From Hydractinia symbiolongicarpus (Eukaryota > Cnidaria > Hydrozoa > Anthoathecata > Hydractiniidae): a DNA stretch of 64,000 nucleotides. Shown piece by piece: positions 11,901 to 25,875 of the stretch. Each line of letters opens with the position of its first letter. The stretch's first letter is position 1. Below the pieces are notes generated by a model that was not told where the DNA came from, made no database searches, and was given only the letters and a program-made list of their open reading frames with translations. Position numbers and translations under genes: made by a program. The stretch spans positions 1,798,001-1,862,000 of the forward strand of contig NC_079881.1 in the NCBI RefSeq assembly GCF_029227915.1, in the 5' to 3' direction.

Positions 11901-13560
11901 TTTCACCACTAAAACGCTTGAGACTTGTAGTTTTCAAAAGTGTTTTCATTTTTGATGAGACGCTGAATAAAAGAAGTTTAATCGCCGGCAAACGAAAACC
12001 CGCGATTTCCCGTAAATCCCGGGCTTGGCCCGTATAGTTGAATGTATATGAAGAAAGTACCCAGGGAGTAAACTGATTTCCCGAACGATTTTTTAAATTA
12101 TTTTTTCACCACTAAAACGCATGAGACTTGTAGTTTTCAGAAATGTTTTCATTTTTGATGAGACGCATAATGAAAATGGTTTAATCGCCGGCAAGCGAAA
12201 ACCCGCGATTTCCCGTAAATCCTGGGCTTGGCCCGTATAGTCGAATGTATACAAAGAAAGTACCCTGTGAGTAAACTCATTTCCAAAACGATTATTTAAA
12301 TTATCTTTTCACCACTAAAACGCATGAGACTTGTAGTTATCAAAAATGTTTTCATTTTTGATGAGACGCTGAATAAAAGGAGTTTAATCGCCGGCAAACG
12401 AAAACCTGCGATTTCCCGTAAATCCTGGACTCGGCCCGTATAGTCAAAAGTATACGAAGAAAGTACCCAGGGAGTAAACTCATTTCACGAACGATTTTTT
12501 AAATTATTATTTCACCACTAAAGCCCATGAGACTTGTAGTTTTCAAAAATGTTTTCATTTTTGATGAGACGCTTAATGAAAGTGGTTTAATCGCCGGCAA
12601 ACGAAAACCCGCGATTTCCTGTAAATCCCGGGCTGGGCCCGTATAGTCGAATGTATACAAAGAAAGTACCCTGTGAGTAAACTCATTTCCCGAACGATTT
12701 TTTAAATTATCTTTTCACCACTAAAACGCATGAGACTTGTAGTTTTCAAAAATGTTTTCATTTTTGATGAGACGTTGAATAAAAGAAGTTTAATCGCCGG
12801 CAAACGAAAACCCGCCATTTCCCGTAAACCGCGGACTCGGCCCGTATAGTCAAATGTATACAAAAAAAGTACCTAGGGAGTAAACTCATTTCCCGAACGA
12901 TTTTTTAAATTATTTTTTCACCACTAAAACGCATGAGACTTGTAGTTTTCAGAAATGTTTTCATTTTTGATGAGACGCTGAATAAAAGAAGTTTATTCGC
13001 CGGCAAACGAAAACCCGCCATTTCCCGTAAACCCCGGACTCGGCCCGTATAGTCAAATGTATACAAAGAAAGTACCCAGGTAGTTAAACTCATTTCCCGA
13101 ACGATTTTTTAAATTATTTTTTCACCACTAAAACGCATGAGACTTGTAGTTTTCAGAAATGTTTTCATTTTTGATGAGACGCTGAATAAAAGAAGTTTAA
13201 TCGCCGGCAAACGAAAACCCGCGATTTCCCGTAAATCCCGGGCTTGGCGCGGATAGTTGAATGTATATAAAGAAAGTACCCAGGGAGTAAACTGATTTCC
13301 CGAACGATTTTTTAAATTATTTTTTCACCACTAAAACGCATGAGACTTGTAGTTTTCAGAAATGTTTTCATTTTTGATGAGACGCTTAATGAAAATGGTT
13401 TAATCGCTGGCAAACGAAAACCCACGATTTCCCGTAAATCCCGTGCTTGGCCCGTATAGTCGAATGTATACAAAGAAAGTACCCTGTGAGTAAACTCATT
13501 TCCAAAACGATTTTTTAAATTATTATTTCACCACTAAAGCCCACTTGTAGTTTTCAAAAA
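11510..13560 (+). repeat. Third copy of R1 material (offset 4863 bp)
   Basis: Matches about 6650-8700 at an offset of 4863 bp (24 monomers less 9 bp). Private changes include GCAAGCGAAAAC, GTTTATTCGCC, AGGTAGTTAAAC and GGCGCGGATAG. The copy breaks off where 13620 reads CCCGTAAATCCCGGG instead of CCTGTAAATTCCGG. Confidence 0.8.
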
Positions 13561-15170
13561 TGTTTTCATTTTTGATGAGACGTTGAATAAAAGAAGTTTA
13601 ATCGCCGGCAAACGAAAACCCGCGATTTCCCGTAAATCCCGGGCTTGGCCCGGATAGTTGAATGTATATAAAGAAAGTACCCAGGGAGTAAACTCATTTC
13701 CCGAACGATTTTTTAAATTATTTTTTCACCACTAAAACGCAGGAGACTTGTAGTTTTCAGAAATGTTTTCATTTTTGATGAGGCGCTGAATAAAAGAAGT
13801 TTAATCGCCGGCAAACGAAAACCCGCGATTTCCTGTAAATTCCGGACTCGGTCCGTATAGTCAAAAGTATACAAAAAAGGTACCCAGGGAGTAAACTCAT
13901 TTCCCGAACGATTTTTTAAATTATTTTTCCACCACTAAAACGCATGAGACTTGTAGTTTTCAGAAAAGTTTTCATTTTTGATGAGACGCTGAATAAAAGG
14001 AGTTTAATCGCCGGCAAACGAAAACCTGCGATTTCCCGTAAATCCTGGACTCGGCCCGTATAGTCAAAAGTATACGAAGAAAGTACCCAGGGAGTAAACT
14101 CATTTCACGAACGATTTTTTAAATTATTATTTCACCACTAAAGCCCATGAGACTTGTAGTTTTCAAAAATGTTTTCATTTTTGATGAGACGCTTAATGAA
14201 AGTGGTTTAATCGCCGGCAAACGAAAACCCGCGATTTCCTGTAAATCCCGGGCTGGGCCCGTATAGTCGAATGTATACAAAGAAAGTACCCTGAGAGTAA
14301 ACTCATTTCCCGAACGATTTTTTAAATTATCTTTTCACCACTAAAACGCATGAGACTTGTAGTTTTCAAAAATGTTTTCATTTTTGATGAGACGTTGAAT
14401 AAAAGAAGTTTAATCGCCGGCAAACGAAAACCCGCCATTTCCCGTAAACCGCGGACTCGGCCCGTATAGTCAAATGTATACAAAAAAAGTACCTAGGGAG
14501 TAAACTCATTTCCCGAACGATTTTTTAAATTATTTTTTCACCACTAAAACGCATGAGACTTGTAGTTTTCAGAAATGTTTTCATTTTTGATGAGACGCTG
14601 AATAAAAGAAGTTTAATCGCCGGCAAACGAAAACCCGCCATTTCCCGTAAACCCCGGACTCGGCCCGTATAGTCAAATGTATACAAAGAAAGTACCCAGG
14701 GAGTAAACTCATTTCCCGAACGATTTTTTAAATTATTTTTTCACCACTAAAACGCATGAGACTTGTAGTTTTCAGAAATGTTTTCATTTTTGATGAGACG
14801 CTGAATAAAAGAAGTTTAATCGCCGGCAAACGAAAACCCGCGATTTCCCGTAAATCCCGGGCTTGGCCCGGATAGTTGAATGTATATAAAGAAAGTACCC
14901 AGGGAGTAAACTGATTTCCCGAACGATTTTTTAAATTATTTTTTCACCACTAAAACGCATGAGACTTGTAGTTTTCAGAAATGTTTTCATTTTTGATGAG
15001 ACGCTTAATGAAAATGGTTTAATCGCTGGCAAACGAAAACCCACGATTTCCCGTAAATCCCGGGCTTGGCCCGTATAGTCGAATGTATACAAAGAAAGTA
15101 CCCTGTGAGTAAACTCATTTCCAAAACGATTTTTTAAATTATTATTTCACCACTAAAGCCCACTTGTAGT
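12361..15170 (+). repeat. 8-monomer duplication (about 1620 bp)
   Basis: About 12361-13550 recurs at about 13981-15170. The offset is 1620 bp, falling to 1619 after the extra T in AGTTAAACTC. Differences seen: CCCTGTGAG against CCCTGAGAG (near 14290), and GTTTATTCGCC against GTTTAATCGCC. The two 5-bp deletion monomers near 13540 and 15160 sit at the divergent end. Confidence 0.8.
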
Positions 15171-17240
15171 TTATAAAAATGCTTTCTTTTTTGATGAGAC
15201 GCTGAATAAAAGAAGTTTAATCGCCGGCAAATGAAAACCCGCGATTTCCCGTAAATCCCGGACTCGGCCCGTATAGTCAAAACTATACAAAGAAGGTACC
15301 CAGGGAGTAAACTCATTTCCCGAACGATTTTTTAAATTATTTTTTCACCACTAAAACGCATGAGACTTGTAGTTTTCAGAAATGTTTTCATTTTTGATGA
15401 GACGCTGAATAAAAGAAGTTTAATCGCCGGCAAACGAAAACCCGCGATTTCCTGTAAATTCCGGACTCGGCCCGTATAGTCAAAAGTATACAAAAAAGGT
15501 ACCCAGGGAGTAAACTCATTTCCCGAACGATTTTTTAAATTATTTTTCCACCACTAAAACGCATGAGACTTGTAGTTTTTAGAAATGTTTTCATTTTTGA
15601 TGAGACGCTTAATGAAAGTGGTTTAATCGCCGGCAAACGAAAACCCGCGACTTCCCGTAAATCCCGGACTCGGCCCGTATAGTCAAAAGTATACAAAGAA
15701 GACACCCAGGGAGTAAACTCATTTCCCAAACGATTTTTTAAATCATTTTTTCACCACTAAAACGCATGAGACTTGTAGTTTTTAGAAATATTTTCATTTT
15801 TGATGAGACGCTTAATGAAAGTGGTTTAATCGCCGGCAAATGAAAACCCGCCATTTCCCGTAAATCCCTGACTCGGCCCGTATAGTCAAAAGTATACAAA
15901 GAAAGTACCCAGGGAGTAAACTCATTTCCCGAACGATTTTTTAAATTATTTTTTCACCACTAAAACGCATGAGACTTGTAGTTTTCAAAAATATTTTCAT
16001 TTTTGAGGAGACGCTTAATGAAAGTTGTTTAATCGCCGGCAAACGAAAACCCGCGATTTCCCGTAAATCCCGGGCTTGGCCCGTATAGTCGAATGTTTAC
16101 AAAGAAAGTACCCTGTGAGTAAACTCATTTCCAAAACGATTTTTTAAATTATCTTTTCACCACTAAAACGCATGAGACTTGTAGTTTTCAAAAGTGTTTT
16201 CACTTTTGATGAGACGCTGAATAAAAGAAGTTTAATCGCCGGCAAACCAAAACCCGCGATTTCCCGTAAATCCCGGGCTTGGCCCGTATAGTCAAAAGTA
16301 TACAAAGAAAGTACCCAGGGAGTAACCTCATTTCCCGAACGATTTTTTAAATTATTTTTTCACCACTAAAACGCGTGAGACTTGTAGTTTTCAAAAGTGT
16401 TTTCATTTTTGATGAGACGCTGAATAAAAGAAGTTTATTCGCCGGCAAACGAAAACCCGCGATTTCCCGTAAATCCCGGGCTTGGCCCGTATAGTTGAAT
16501 GTATATGAAGAAAGTACCCAGGGAGTAAACTGATTTCCCGAACGATTTTTTAAATTATTTTTTCACCACTAAAACGCATGAGACTTGTAGTTTTCAGAAA
16601 TGTTTTCATTTTTGATGAGACGCTTAATGAAAGTGGGTTAATCGCCGGCAAACTAAAACCCGCGATTTCCCGTAAATCCCGGGCTTGGCCTGTATAGTCG
16701 AATGTATACAAAGAAAGTACCCTGTGAGTAAACTCCTTTCCAAAACGATTATTTAAATTATATTTTCACCACTAAAACGCATGAGACTTGTAGTTATCAA
16801 AAATGTTTTCATTTTTGATGAGACGCTGAATAAAAGGAGTTTAATCGCCGGCAAACGAAAACCTGCGATTTCCCGTAAATCCTGGACTCGGCCCGTATAG
16901 TCAAAAGTATACGAGGAAAGTACCCAGGGAGTAAACTCATTTCACGAACGATTTTTTAAATTATTATTTCACCACTAAAGCCCATGAGACTTGTAGTTTT
17001 CAAAAATGTTTTCATTTTTGATGAGACGCTTAATGAAAGTGGTTTAATCGCCGGCAAACGAAAACCCGCGATTTCCTGTATATCCCGGGCTGGGCCCGTA
17101 TAGTCGAATGTATACAAAGAAAGTACCCTGTGAGTAAACTCATTTCCCGACCGATTTTTTAAATTATCTTTTCACCACTAAAACGCATGAGACTTGTAGT
17201 TTTCAAAAATGTTTTCATATTTGATGAGACGTTAAATAAA
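15171..17240 (+). repeat. Module G, first copy, with the flanking A-type run
   Basis: About 15171-15840 repeats A-type monomers like those at 5040-5560 and 10900-11440. About 15840-17240 is a distinctive run: GAGGAGACGCTTAATG, GTCGAATGTTTAC, AACCAAAACCC, CGCGTGAGAC, GTTGAATGTATATG, AAACTAAAACCC, GTTATCAAAAATG. The run returns in related form at about 35900-37300 (offset 20064 bp at the GTTGTTTAATCG landmark). It returns shortened at 25830-26760 and 29885-30815. Confidence 0.7.
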
Positions 17241-20200
17241 AGAAGTTTAATCGCCGGCAAACGAAAACCCGCCATTTCCCGTAAACCCCGGACTCGGCCC
17301 GTATAGTCAAATGTATACAAAGAAAGTACCTAGGGAGTAAACTCATTTCCCGAACGATTTTTTGAATTATTTTTTCACCACTAAAACGCATGAGACTTGT
17401 AGTTTTCAGAAATGTTTTCATTTTTGATGAGACGCTGAACAAAAGAAATTTAATCGCCGGCAAATGAAAACCCGCCATTTCCCGTAAATCCCAGACTCGG
17501 CCCGTATAGTCAAAAGTATACAAAAAAAGTACCCAGGGAGTAAACTCATTTCCCGAACGATTTTTTAAATTATTTTTTCACCACTAAACGCATGAGACTT
17601 TTAGTTTTCAAAAATGTTTTCATTTTTGAGGAGACGGTTAATGAAAGTTGTTTAATCGCCGGCAAACGAAAACCCGCGATTTCCCGTAAGTCCCGGACTC
17701 GGCCCGTATAGTCAAAAGTATACAAAGAAGGTACCCAGGGAGTAAACTCATTTCCCGAACGATTTTTTAAATTATTTTTTCACCACTAAAACGCATGAGA
17801 CTTGTAGTTTTCAGAAATGTTTTCATTTTTGATGAGACGCTGAATAAAAGAAGTTTAATCGCCGGCAAACGAAAACCCGCGATTTCCCGTAAATCCCGGA
17901 CTCGGCCCGTATAGTCAAAAGTATACAAAGAAGTTACCCAGGGAGTAAACTCATTTCCCGAACGATTTTTTAAATTATTTTTTCACCATTAAAACGCATG
18001 AGACTTGTAGTTTTTAGAAATGTTTACATTTTTGATGAGACGCTTAATGAATGTGGTTTAATCGCCGGCAAACAAAACCCGCGATTTCCCGTAAATCCCA
18101 GGCTTGACCCGTATAGTCAAATGGATACAAAGAAAGTACCCTGTGGGTAAACTCATTTCCAAAACGATTTTTTAAATTATATTTTCACCACTAAAACGCA
18201 TGAGACTTGTAGTTTTCAAAAATGTTTTCATATTTGATGAGACGTTAAATAAAAGAAGTTTAATCGCCGGCAAACGAAAACCCGCCATTTCCCGTAAACC
18301 CCGGACTCGGCCCGTATAGTCAAATGTATACAAAGAAAGTACCTAGGGAGTAAACTCATTTCCCGAACGATTTTTTGAATTATTTTTTCACCAATAAAAC
18401 GCATGAGACTTGTAGTTTTCAGAAATGTTTTCATTTTCGATGAGACGCTGAATAAAAGAAATTTAATCGCCGGTAAATGAAAACCCGCCATTTCCCGTAA
18501 ATCTCAGACTCGGCCCGTATAGTCAAAAGTATACAAAGAAAGTACCCAGGGAGTAAACTCATTTCCCGAACGATTTTTTAAATTATTTTTTCACCACTAA
18601 ACGCATGAGACTTTTAGTTTTCAAAAATGTTTTCATTTTTGATGAGACGCTGAATAAAAGAAGTTTAATCGCCGGCAAACGAAAACCCGCGATTTCCCGT
18701 AAAGCCCGGACTCGGCCCGTATAGTCAAAAGTATACAAAGAAGGTACCCTGTGAGTAAACTCATTTCCAAAACGATTTTTTAAATTATTTTTTCACCACT
18801 AAACGCATGAGACTTGTAGTTTTCAAAAATGTTTTCATTTTTGAGAAGACGCTTAATGAAATTTGTTTAATCGCCGGCAAACGAAAACCCGCGATTTCCC
18901 GTAAATCCCAGACTCGGCCCGTATAGTCAAAAGTATACAAAGAAGGTACCCAGGGAGTAAACTCATTTCCCGAACGATTTTTTAAATTATTTTTTCACCA
19001 CTAAAACGCATGAGACTTGTAGTTTTCAGAAATGTTTTCATTTTTGATGAGACGCTGAATAAAAGAAGTTTAATCGCCGGTAAACGAAAAAACGCGATTT
19101 CCCGTAAAGCCCGGACTCGGCCCGTATAGTCAAAAGTATACAAAGAAGGTACCCAAGGAGTAAACTCATTTCCCGAACGATTTTTTAAATTATTTTTTCA
19201 CCACTAAAACGCATGAGACTTGTAGTTTTTAGAAATGTTTACATTTTTGATGAGACGCTGAATAAAAGAAGTTTAATCGCCGGCAAACGAAAACCCGCGA
19301 TTTCCCGTAAATCCCGGACTCGGCCCGTATAGTCAAAAGTATACAAAGAAGTTACCCAGGGAGTAAACTCATTTCCCGAACGATTTTTTAAATTATTTTT
19401 TCACCACTAAAACGCATGAGACTTGTAGTTTTCAGAAATGTTTTCATTTTTGATGAGACGCTGAATAAAAGAAGTTTAATCGCCGGGAAACGAAAACCCG
19501 CGATTTCCCGTAAATCCCGGACTCGGCCCGTATAGTCAAAAGTATACAAAGAAGTTACCCAGGGAGTAAACTCATTTCCCGAGCGATTTTTTAAATTATT
19601 TTTTCACCATTAAAACGCATGAGACTTGTAGTTTTTAGAAATGTTTACATTTTTGATGAGACGCTTAATGAATGTGGTTTAATCGCCGGCAAACAAAACC
19701 CGCGATTTCCCGTAAATCCCAGGCTTGACCCGTATAGTCAAATGGATACAAAGAAAGTACCCTGTGAGTAAACTCATTTCCAAAACGATTTTTTAAATTA
19801 TATTTTCACCACTAAAACGCATGAGACTTGCAGTTTTAAAAAATGTTTTCATTTTTGATGAGACGCTGAATAAAAGAAGTTTAATCGCCGGCAAACGAAA
19901 ACCCGCGATTTCCCGTAAATCCCGGGCTTGGCCCGTATAGTCAAAAGTATACAAAGAAGGTACCCAGGGAGTAAACTCATTTCCCGAACGATTTTTTAAA
20001 TTATTTTTTCACCACTAAAACGCATGAGACTCGTAGTTTTCAGAAATGTTTTCATTTTTGATGAGACGCTGAATAAATGAAGTTTAATCGCCGGCAAACG
20101 AAAACCCGCGATTTCCCGTAAAGCCCGGACTCGGCCCGTATAGTCAAAAGTATACAAAGAAGGTACCCTGTGAGTAAACTCATTTCCAAAACGATTTTTT

Positions 20201-23200
20201 AAATTATTTTTTCACCACTAAACGCATGAGACTTGTAGTTTTCAAAAATGTTTTCATTTTTGAGAAGACGCTTAATGAAAGTTGTTTAATCGCCGGCAAA
20301 CGAAAACCCGCGATTTCATGTAAATCCCAGACTCGGCCCGTATAGTCAAAAGTATACAAAGAAGGTACCCAGGGAGTAAACTCATTTCCCGAACGATTTT
20401 TTAAATTATTTTTTCACCACTAAAACGCATGAGACTTGTAGTTTTCAGAAATGTTTTCATTTTTGATGAGACGCTGAATAAAAGAAGTTTAATCGCCGGA
20501 AAACGAAAACCTGCGATTTCCCGTAAATCCTGGACTCGGCCCGTATAGTCAAAAGTATACGAAGAAAGTACCCAGGGAGTAAACTCATTTCACGAACGAT
20601 TTTTTAAATTATTATTTCACCACTAAAGCCCATGAGACTTGTAGTTTTCAAAAAAGTTTTCATTTTTGATGAGACGCTTAATGAAAGTGGTTTAATCGCC
20701 GGCAAACGAAAACCCGCGATTTCCTGTAAATCCCGGGCTGGGCCCGTATAGTCGAATGTATACAAAGAAAGTACCCTGTGATTAAACTCATTTCCCGAAC
20801 GATTTTTTAAATTATCTTTTCACCACTAAAACGCATGAGACTTGTAGTTTTCAAAAATGTTTTCATTTTTGATGAGACGCTGAATAAAAGAAATTTAATC
20901 GCCGGCAAATGAAAACCCGCCATTTCCCGTAAATCCCAGACACGGCCCGTATAGTCAAAAGTATACAAAGAAAGTACCCAGGGAGTAAACTCATTTCCCG
21001 AACGATTTTTTAAATTATTTTTTCACCACTAAACGCATGAGACTTTTAGTTTTCAAAAATGTTTTCATTTTTGAGGAGGCGCTTAATGAAAGTTGTTTAA
21101 TCGCCGGCAAACGAAAACCCGCGATTTCCCGTAAGTCCCGGACTCGGCCCGTATAGTCAAAAGTATACAAAGAAGGTACCCAGGGAGTAAACTCATTTCC
21201 CGAACGATTTTTTAAATTATTTTTTCACCACTAAAACGCATGAGACTTGTAGTTTTCAGAAATGTTTTCATTTTTGATGAGACGCTGAATAAAAGAAGTT
21301 TAATCGCCGGCAAACAAAACCCGCGATTTCCCGTAAAGCCCGGACTCGGCCCGTATAGTCAAAAGTATACAAAGAAGGTACCCTGTGAGTAAACTCATTT
21401 CCAAAACGATTTTTTAAATTATTTTTTCACCACTAAACGCATGAGACTTGTAGTTTTCAAAAATGTTTTCATTTTTGAGAAGACGCTTAATGAAAGTTGT
21501 TTAATCGCCGGCAAACGAAAACCCGCGATTTCCCGTAAATCCCAGACTCGGCCCGTATAGTCAAAAGTATACAAAGAAGGTACCCAGGGAGTAAACTCAT
21601 TTCCCGAACGATTTTTTAAATTATTTTTTCACCACTAAAACGCATGAGACTTGTAGTTTTCAGAAATGTTTTCTTTTTTGATGAGACGCTGAATAAAAGA
21701 AGTTTAATCGCCGGCAAACGAAAAACCGCGATTTCCCGTAAAGCCCGGACTCGGCCCGTATAGTCAAAAGTATACAAAGAAGGTACCCAGGGAGTAAACT
21801 CATTTCCCGAACGATTTTTTAAATTATTTTTTCACCACTAAAACGCATGAGACTTGTAGTTTTTAGAAATGTTTTCATTTTTGATGAGACGCTGAATAAA
21901 AGAAGTTTAATCGCCGGCAAACGAAAACCCGCGATTTCCCGTAAATCCCGGACTAGGCCCGTATAGTCAAAAGTATACAAAGAAGTTACCCAGGGAGTAA
22001 ACTCATTTCCCGAACGATTTTTTAAATTATTTTTTCACCATTAAAACGCATGAGACTTGTAGTTTTTAGAAATGTTTACATTTTTGATGAGACGCTTAAT
22101 GAATGTGGTTTAATCGCCGGCAAACAAAACCCGCGATTTCACGTAAATCCCAGGCTTGACCCGTATAATCAAATGGATACAAAGAAAGTACCCTGTGAGT
22201 AAACTCATTTCCAAAACGATTTTTTAAATTATATTTTCACCACTAAAACGCATGAGACTTGTAGTTTTCAAAAATGTTTTCATTTTTGATGAGACGCTGA
22301 ATAAAAGAAGTTTAATCGCCGGCAAACGAAAACCCGCGATTTCCCGTAAATCCCGGGCTTGGCCCGTATAGTCAAAAGTATACAAAGAAGGTACCCAGGG
22401 AGTAAACTCATTTCCCGAACGATTTTTTAAATTATTTTTTCACCACTAAAACGCATGAGACTTGTAGCTTTCAGAAATGTTTTCATTTTTGATGAGACGC
22501 TGAATAAAAGAAGTTTAATCGCCGGCAAACGAAAACCCGCGATTTCCCGTAAAGCCCGGACTCGGCCCGTATAGTCAAAAGTATACAAAGAAGGTACCCT
22601 GTGAGTAAACTCATTTCCAAAACGATTTTTTAAATTATTTTTTCACCACTAAACGCATGAGACTTTGAGTTTTCAAAAATGTTTTCATTTTTGAGAAGAC
22701 GCTTAATGAAAGTTGTTTAATCGCCGGCAAACGAAAACCCGCGATTTCCCGTAAATCCCAGACTCGGCCCGTATAGTCAAAAGTATACAAAGAAGGTACC
22801 CAGGGAGTAAACTCATTTCCCGAACAATTTTTTAAATTACTTTTTCACCACTAAAACGCATGAGACTTGTAGTTTTCAGAAATGTTTTCATTTTTGATGA
22901 GACGCTGAATGAAAGAAGTTTAATCGCCGGCAAACGAAAAACCGCGATTTCCCGTAAAGCCCGGACTCGGCCCGTATAGTCAAAGGTATACAAAGAAGGT
23001 ACCCAGGGAGTAAACTCATTTCCCGAACAATTTTTTAAATTACTTTTTCACCACTAAAACGCATGAGACTTGTAGTTTTCAGAAATGTTTACATTTTTGA
23101 TGAGACGCTTAATGAATGTGGTTTAATCGCCGGCAAACAAAACCCGCGATTTCCCGTAAATCCCAGGCTTGACCCGTATAGTCAAATGGATACAAAGAAA

Positions 23201-24928
23201 GTACCCTGTGAGTAAACTCATTTCCAAAACGATTTTTTAAATTATATTTTCACCACTAAAACGCATGAGACTTGCAGTTTTTAAAAATGTTTTCATTTTT
23301 GATGAGACGCTGAATAAAAGAAGTTTAATCGCCGGCAAACGAAAACCCGCGATTTCCCGTAAATCCCGGGCTTGGCCCGTATAGTCAAAAGTATACAAAG
23401 AAGGTACGCAGGGAGTAAACTCATTTCCCGAACGATTTTTTAAATTATTTTTTCACCACTAAAACGCATGAGACTTGTAGTTTTCAGAAATGTTTTCATT
23501 TTTGATGAGACGCTGAATAAAAGAAGTTTAATCGCCGGCAAACGAAAACCCGCGATTTCCCGTAAAGCCCGGACTCGGCCCGTATAGTCAAAAGTATACA
23601 AAGAAGGTACCCTTTGAGTAAACTCATTTCCAAAACGATTTTTTAAATTATTTTTTCACCACTAAACGCATGAGACTTGTAGTTTTCAAAAATGTTTTCA
23701 TTTTTGAGAAGACGCTTAATGAAAGTTGTTTAATCGCCGGCAAACGAAAACCCGCGATTTCATGTAAATCCCAGACTCGGCCCGTATAGTCAAAAGTATA
23801 CAAAGAAGGTACCCAGGGAGTAAACTCATTTCCCGAACGATCTTTTAAATTATTTTTTCACCACTAAAACTCATGAGAATTGTAGTTTTCAGAAATGTTT
23901 TCATTTTTGATGAGACGCTGAATAAAAGAAGTTTAATCGCCGGCAAACGAAAACCTGCGATTTCCCGTAAATCCTGGACTCGGCCCGTATAGTCAAAAGT
24001 ATACGAATAAAGTACCCAGGGAGTAAACTCATTTCACGAACGATTTTTTAACTTATTATTTCACCACTAAAGCCCATGAGACTTGTAGTTTTCAAAAATG
24101 TTTTCATTTTTGATGAGACGCTTAATGAAAGTGGTTTAATCGCCGGCAAACGAAAACCCGCGATTTCCTGTAAATCCCGGGCTGGGCCCGTATAGTCGAA
24201 TGTATACAAAGAAAGTACCCTGTGATTAAACTCATTTCCCGAACGATTTTTTAAATTATCTTTTCACCACTAAAACGCATGAGACTTGTAGTTTTCAAAA
24301 ATGTTTTCATTTTTGATGAGACGTTGAATAAAAGAAGTTTAATCGCCGGCAAACGAAAACTCGCCATTTCCCGTAAACCGCGGACTCGGCCCGTATAGTC
24401 AAATGTATACAAAAAAAGTACCTAGGGAGTAAACTCATTTCCCGAACGATTTTTTAAATTATTTTTTCACCACTAAAACGCATGAGACTTGTAGTGTTCA
24501 AAAATGTTTTCATTTTTGATGAGACGCTGAATAAAAGAAGTTTAATCGCCGGCAAACGAAAACCCGCGATTTCCCGTAAATCCCGGACTCGGCCCGTATA
24601 GTCAAAAGTATACAAAGAAGTTACCCAGGGAGTAAACTCATTTCCCGAACGATTTTTTAAATTATTTTTTCACCATTAAAACGCATGAGACTTGTAGTTT
24701 TTAGAAATGTTTACATTTTTGATGAGACGCTTAATGAATGTGGTTTAATCGCCGGCAAACAAAACCCGCGATTTCCCGTAAATCCCAGGCTTGACCCGTA
24801 TAGTCAAATGGATACAAAGAAAGTACCCTGTGAGTAAACTCATTTCCAAAACGATTTTTTAAATTATATTTTCACCACTAAAACGCATGAGACTTGTAGT
24901 TTTTAGAAATGTTTACATTTTTGATGAG
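17240..24928 (+). repeat. Region II mosaic, ATGGATAC-marked monomers
   Basis: This stretch introduces variants absent upstream: GTTTACATTTTTG, CACCATTAAAACG, AACAAAACCCGCG, AGGCTTGACCC, CAAATGGATAC, GAGAAGACG and TTTTTTGAATT. CAAATGGATAC begins at 18118, 19739, 22170, 23183 and 24805, steps of about 8, 12, 5 and 8 monomers. About 19600-20870 recurs at about 23045-24315 (offset 3444 bp), sharing GAGACTTGCAG and the CCTGCG/TACGAA monomer. About 17215-17520 recurs at about 18228-18530 (offset 1013 bp). Confidence 0.75.
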
Positions 24929-25870
24929 ACGCTTAATGAAAATGGTTTAATCGCTGGCAAACGAAAACCCACGATTTCCCGTAAATCCCGGGCTTGGCCC
25001 GTATAGTCGAATGTATACAAAGAAAGTACCCTGTGAGTAAACTCATTTCCAAAACGATTTTTTAAATTATTATTTCACCACGAAAGCCCACTTGTAGTTT
25101 TTAAAAATGCTTTCTTTTTTGATGAGACGCTGAATAAAAGAAGTTCAATCGCCGGCAAATGAAAACCCGCGATTTCCCGTAAATCCCGGACTCGGCCCGT
25201 ATAGTCAAAACTATACAAAGAAGGTACCCAGGGAGTAAACTCATTTCCCGAACGATTTTTTAAATTATTTTTTCACCACTAAAACGCAGGAGACTTGTAG
25301 TTTTCAGAAATCTTTTTCATTTTTGATGAGACGCTGAATAAAAGAAGTTTAATCGCCGGCAAACGAAAACCCGCGATTTCCTGTAAATTCCGGACTCGGC
25401 CCGTATAGTCAAAAGTATACAAAAAAGGTACCCAGGGAGTAAACTCATTTCCCGAACGATTTTTTAAATTATTTTTCCACCACTAAAACGCATGAGACTT
25501 GTAGTTTTCAGAAATGTTTTCATTTTTGATGAGTCACATAATGAAAGTGGTTTAATCGCCGGCAAACGAAAACCCGCGACTTCCCGTAAATCCCGGACAC
25601 GGCCCGTATAGTCAAAAGTATACAAAGAAGGCACCCAGGGAGTAAACTCATTTCCCAAACGATTTTTTAAATCATTTTTTCACCACTAAAACGCATGAGA
25701 CTTGTAGTTTTTAGAAATATTTTCATTTTTGATGAGACGCTTAATGAAAGTGGTTTAATCGCCGGCAAATAAAAACCCGCAATTTCCCGTAAATCCCTGA
25801 CTCGGCCCGTTTAGTCAAAAGTATACAAAGAAAGTACCCAGGGAGTAAACTCATTTCCCGAACGATTTTT
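24928..25870 (+). repeat. Region I-type segment embedded in region II
   Basis: Matches about 15000-15940 at an offset of 9928 bp (49 monomers less 19 bp). It carries the same order of variants: CGCTGGCAAACG/CCCACG, a CCCACTTG 5-bp deletion with GCTTTCTTTTTT, GCAGGAGAC, CGACTTCCCG and TTTAAATCATT. Private marks are AAATCTTTTTCATT and GAGTCACATAATG. The left edge falls inside a GTTTACATTTTTG monomer, so the junction is in register with the 203-bp period. Confidence 0.7.
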
Positions 25871-25875
25871 TAAAT

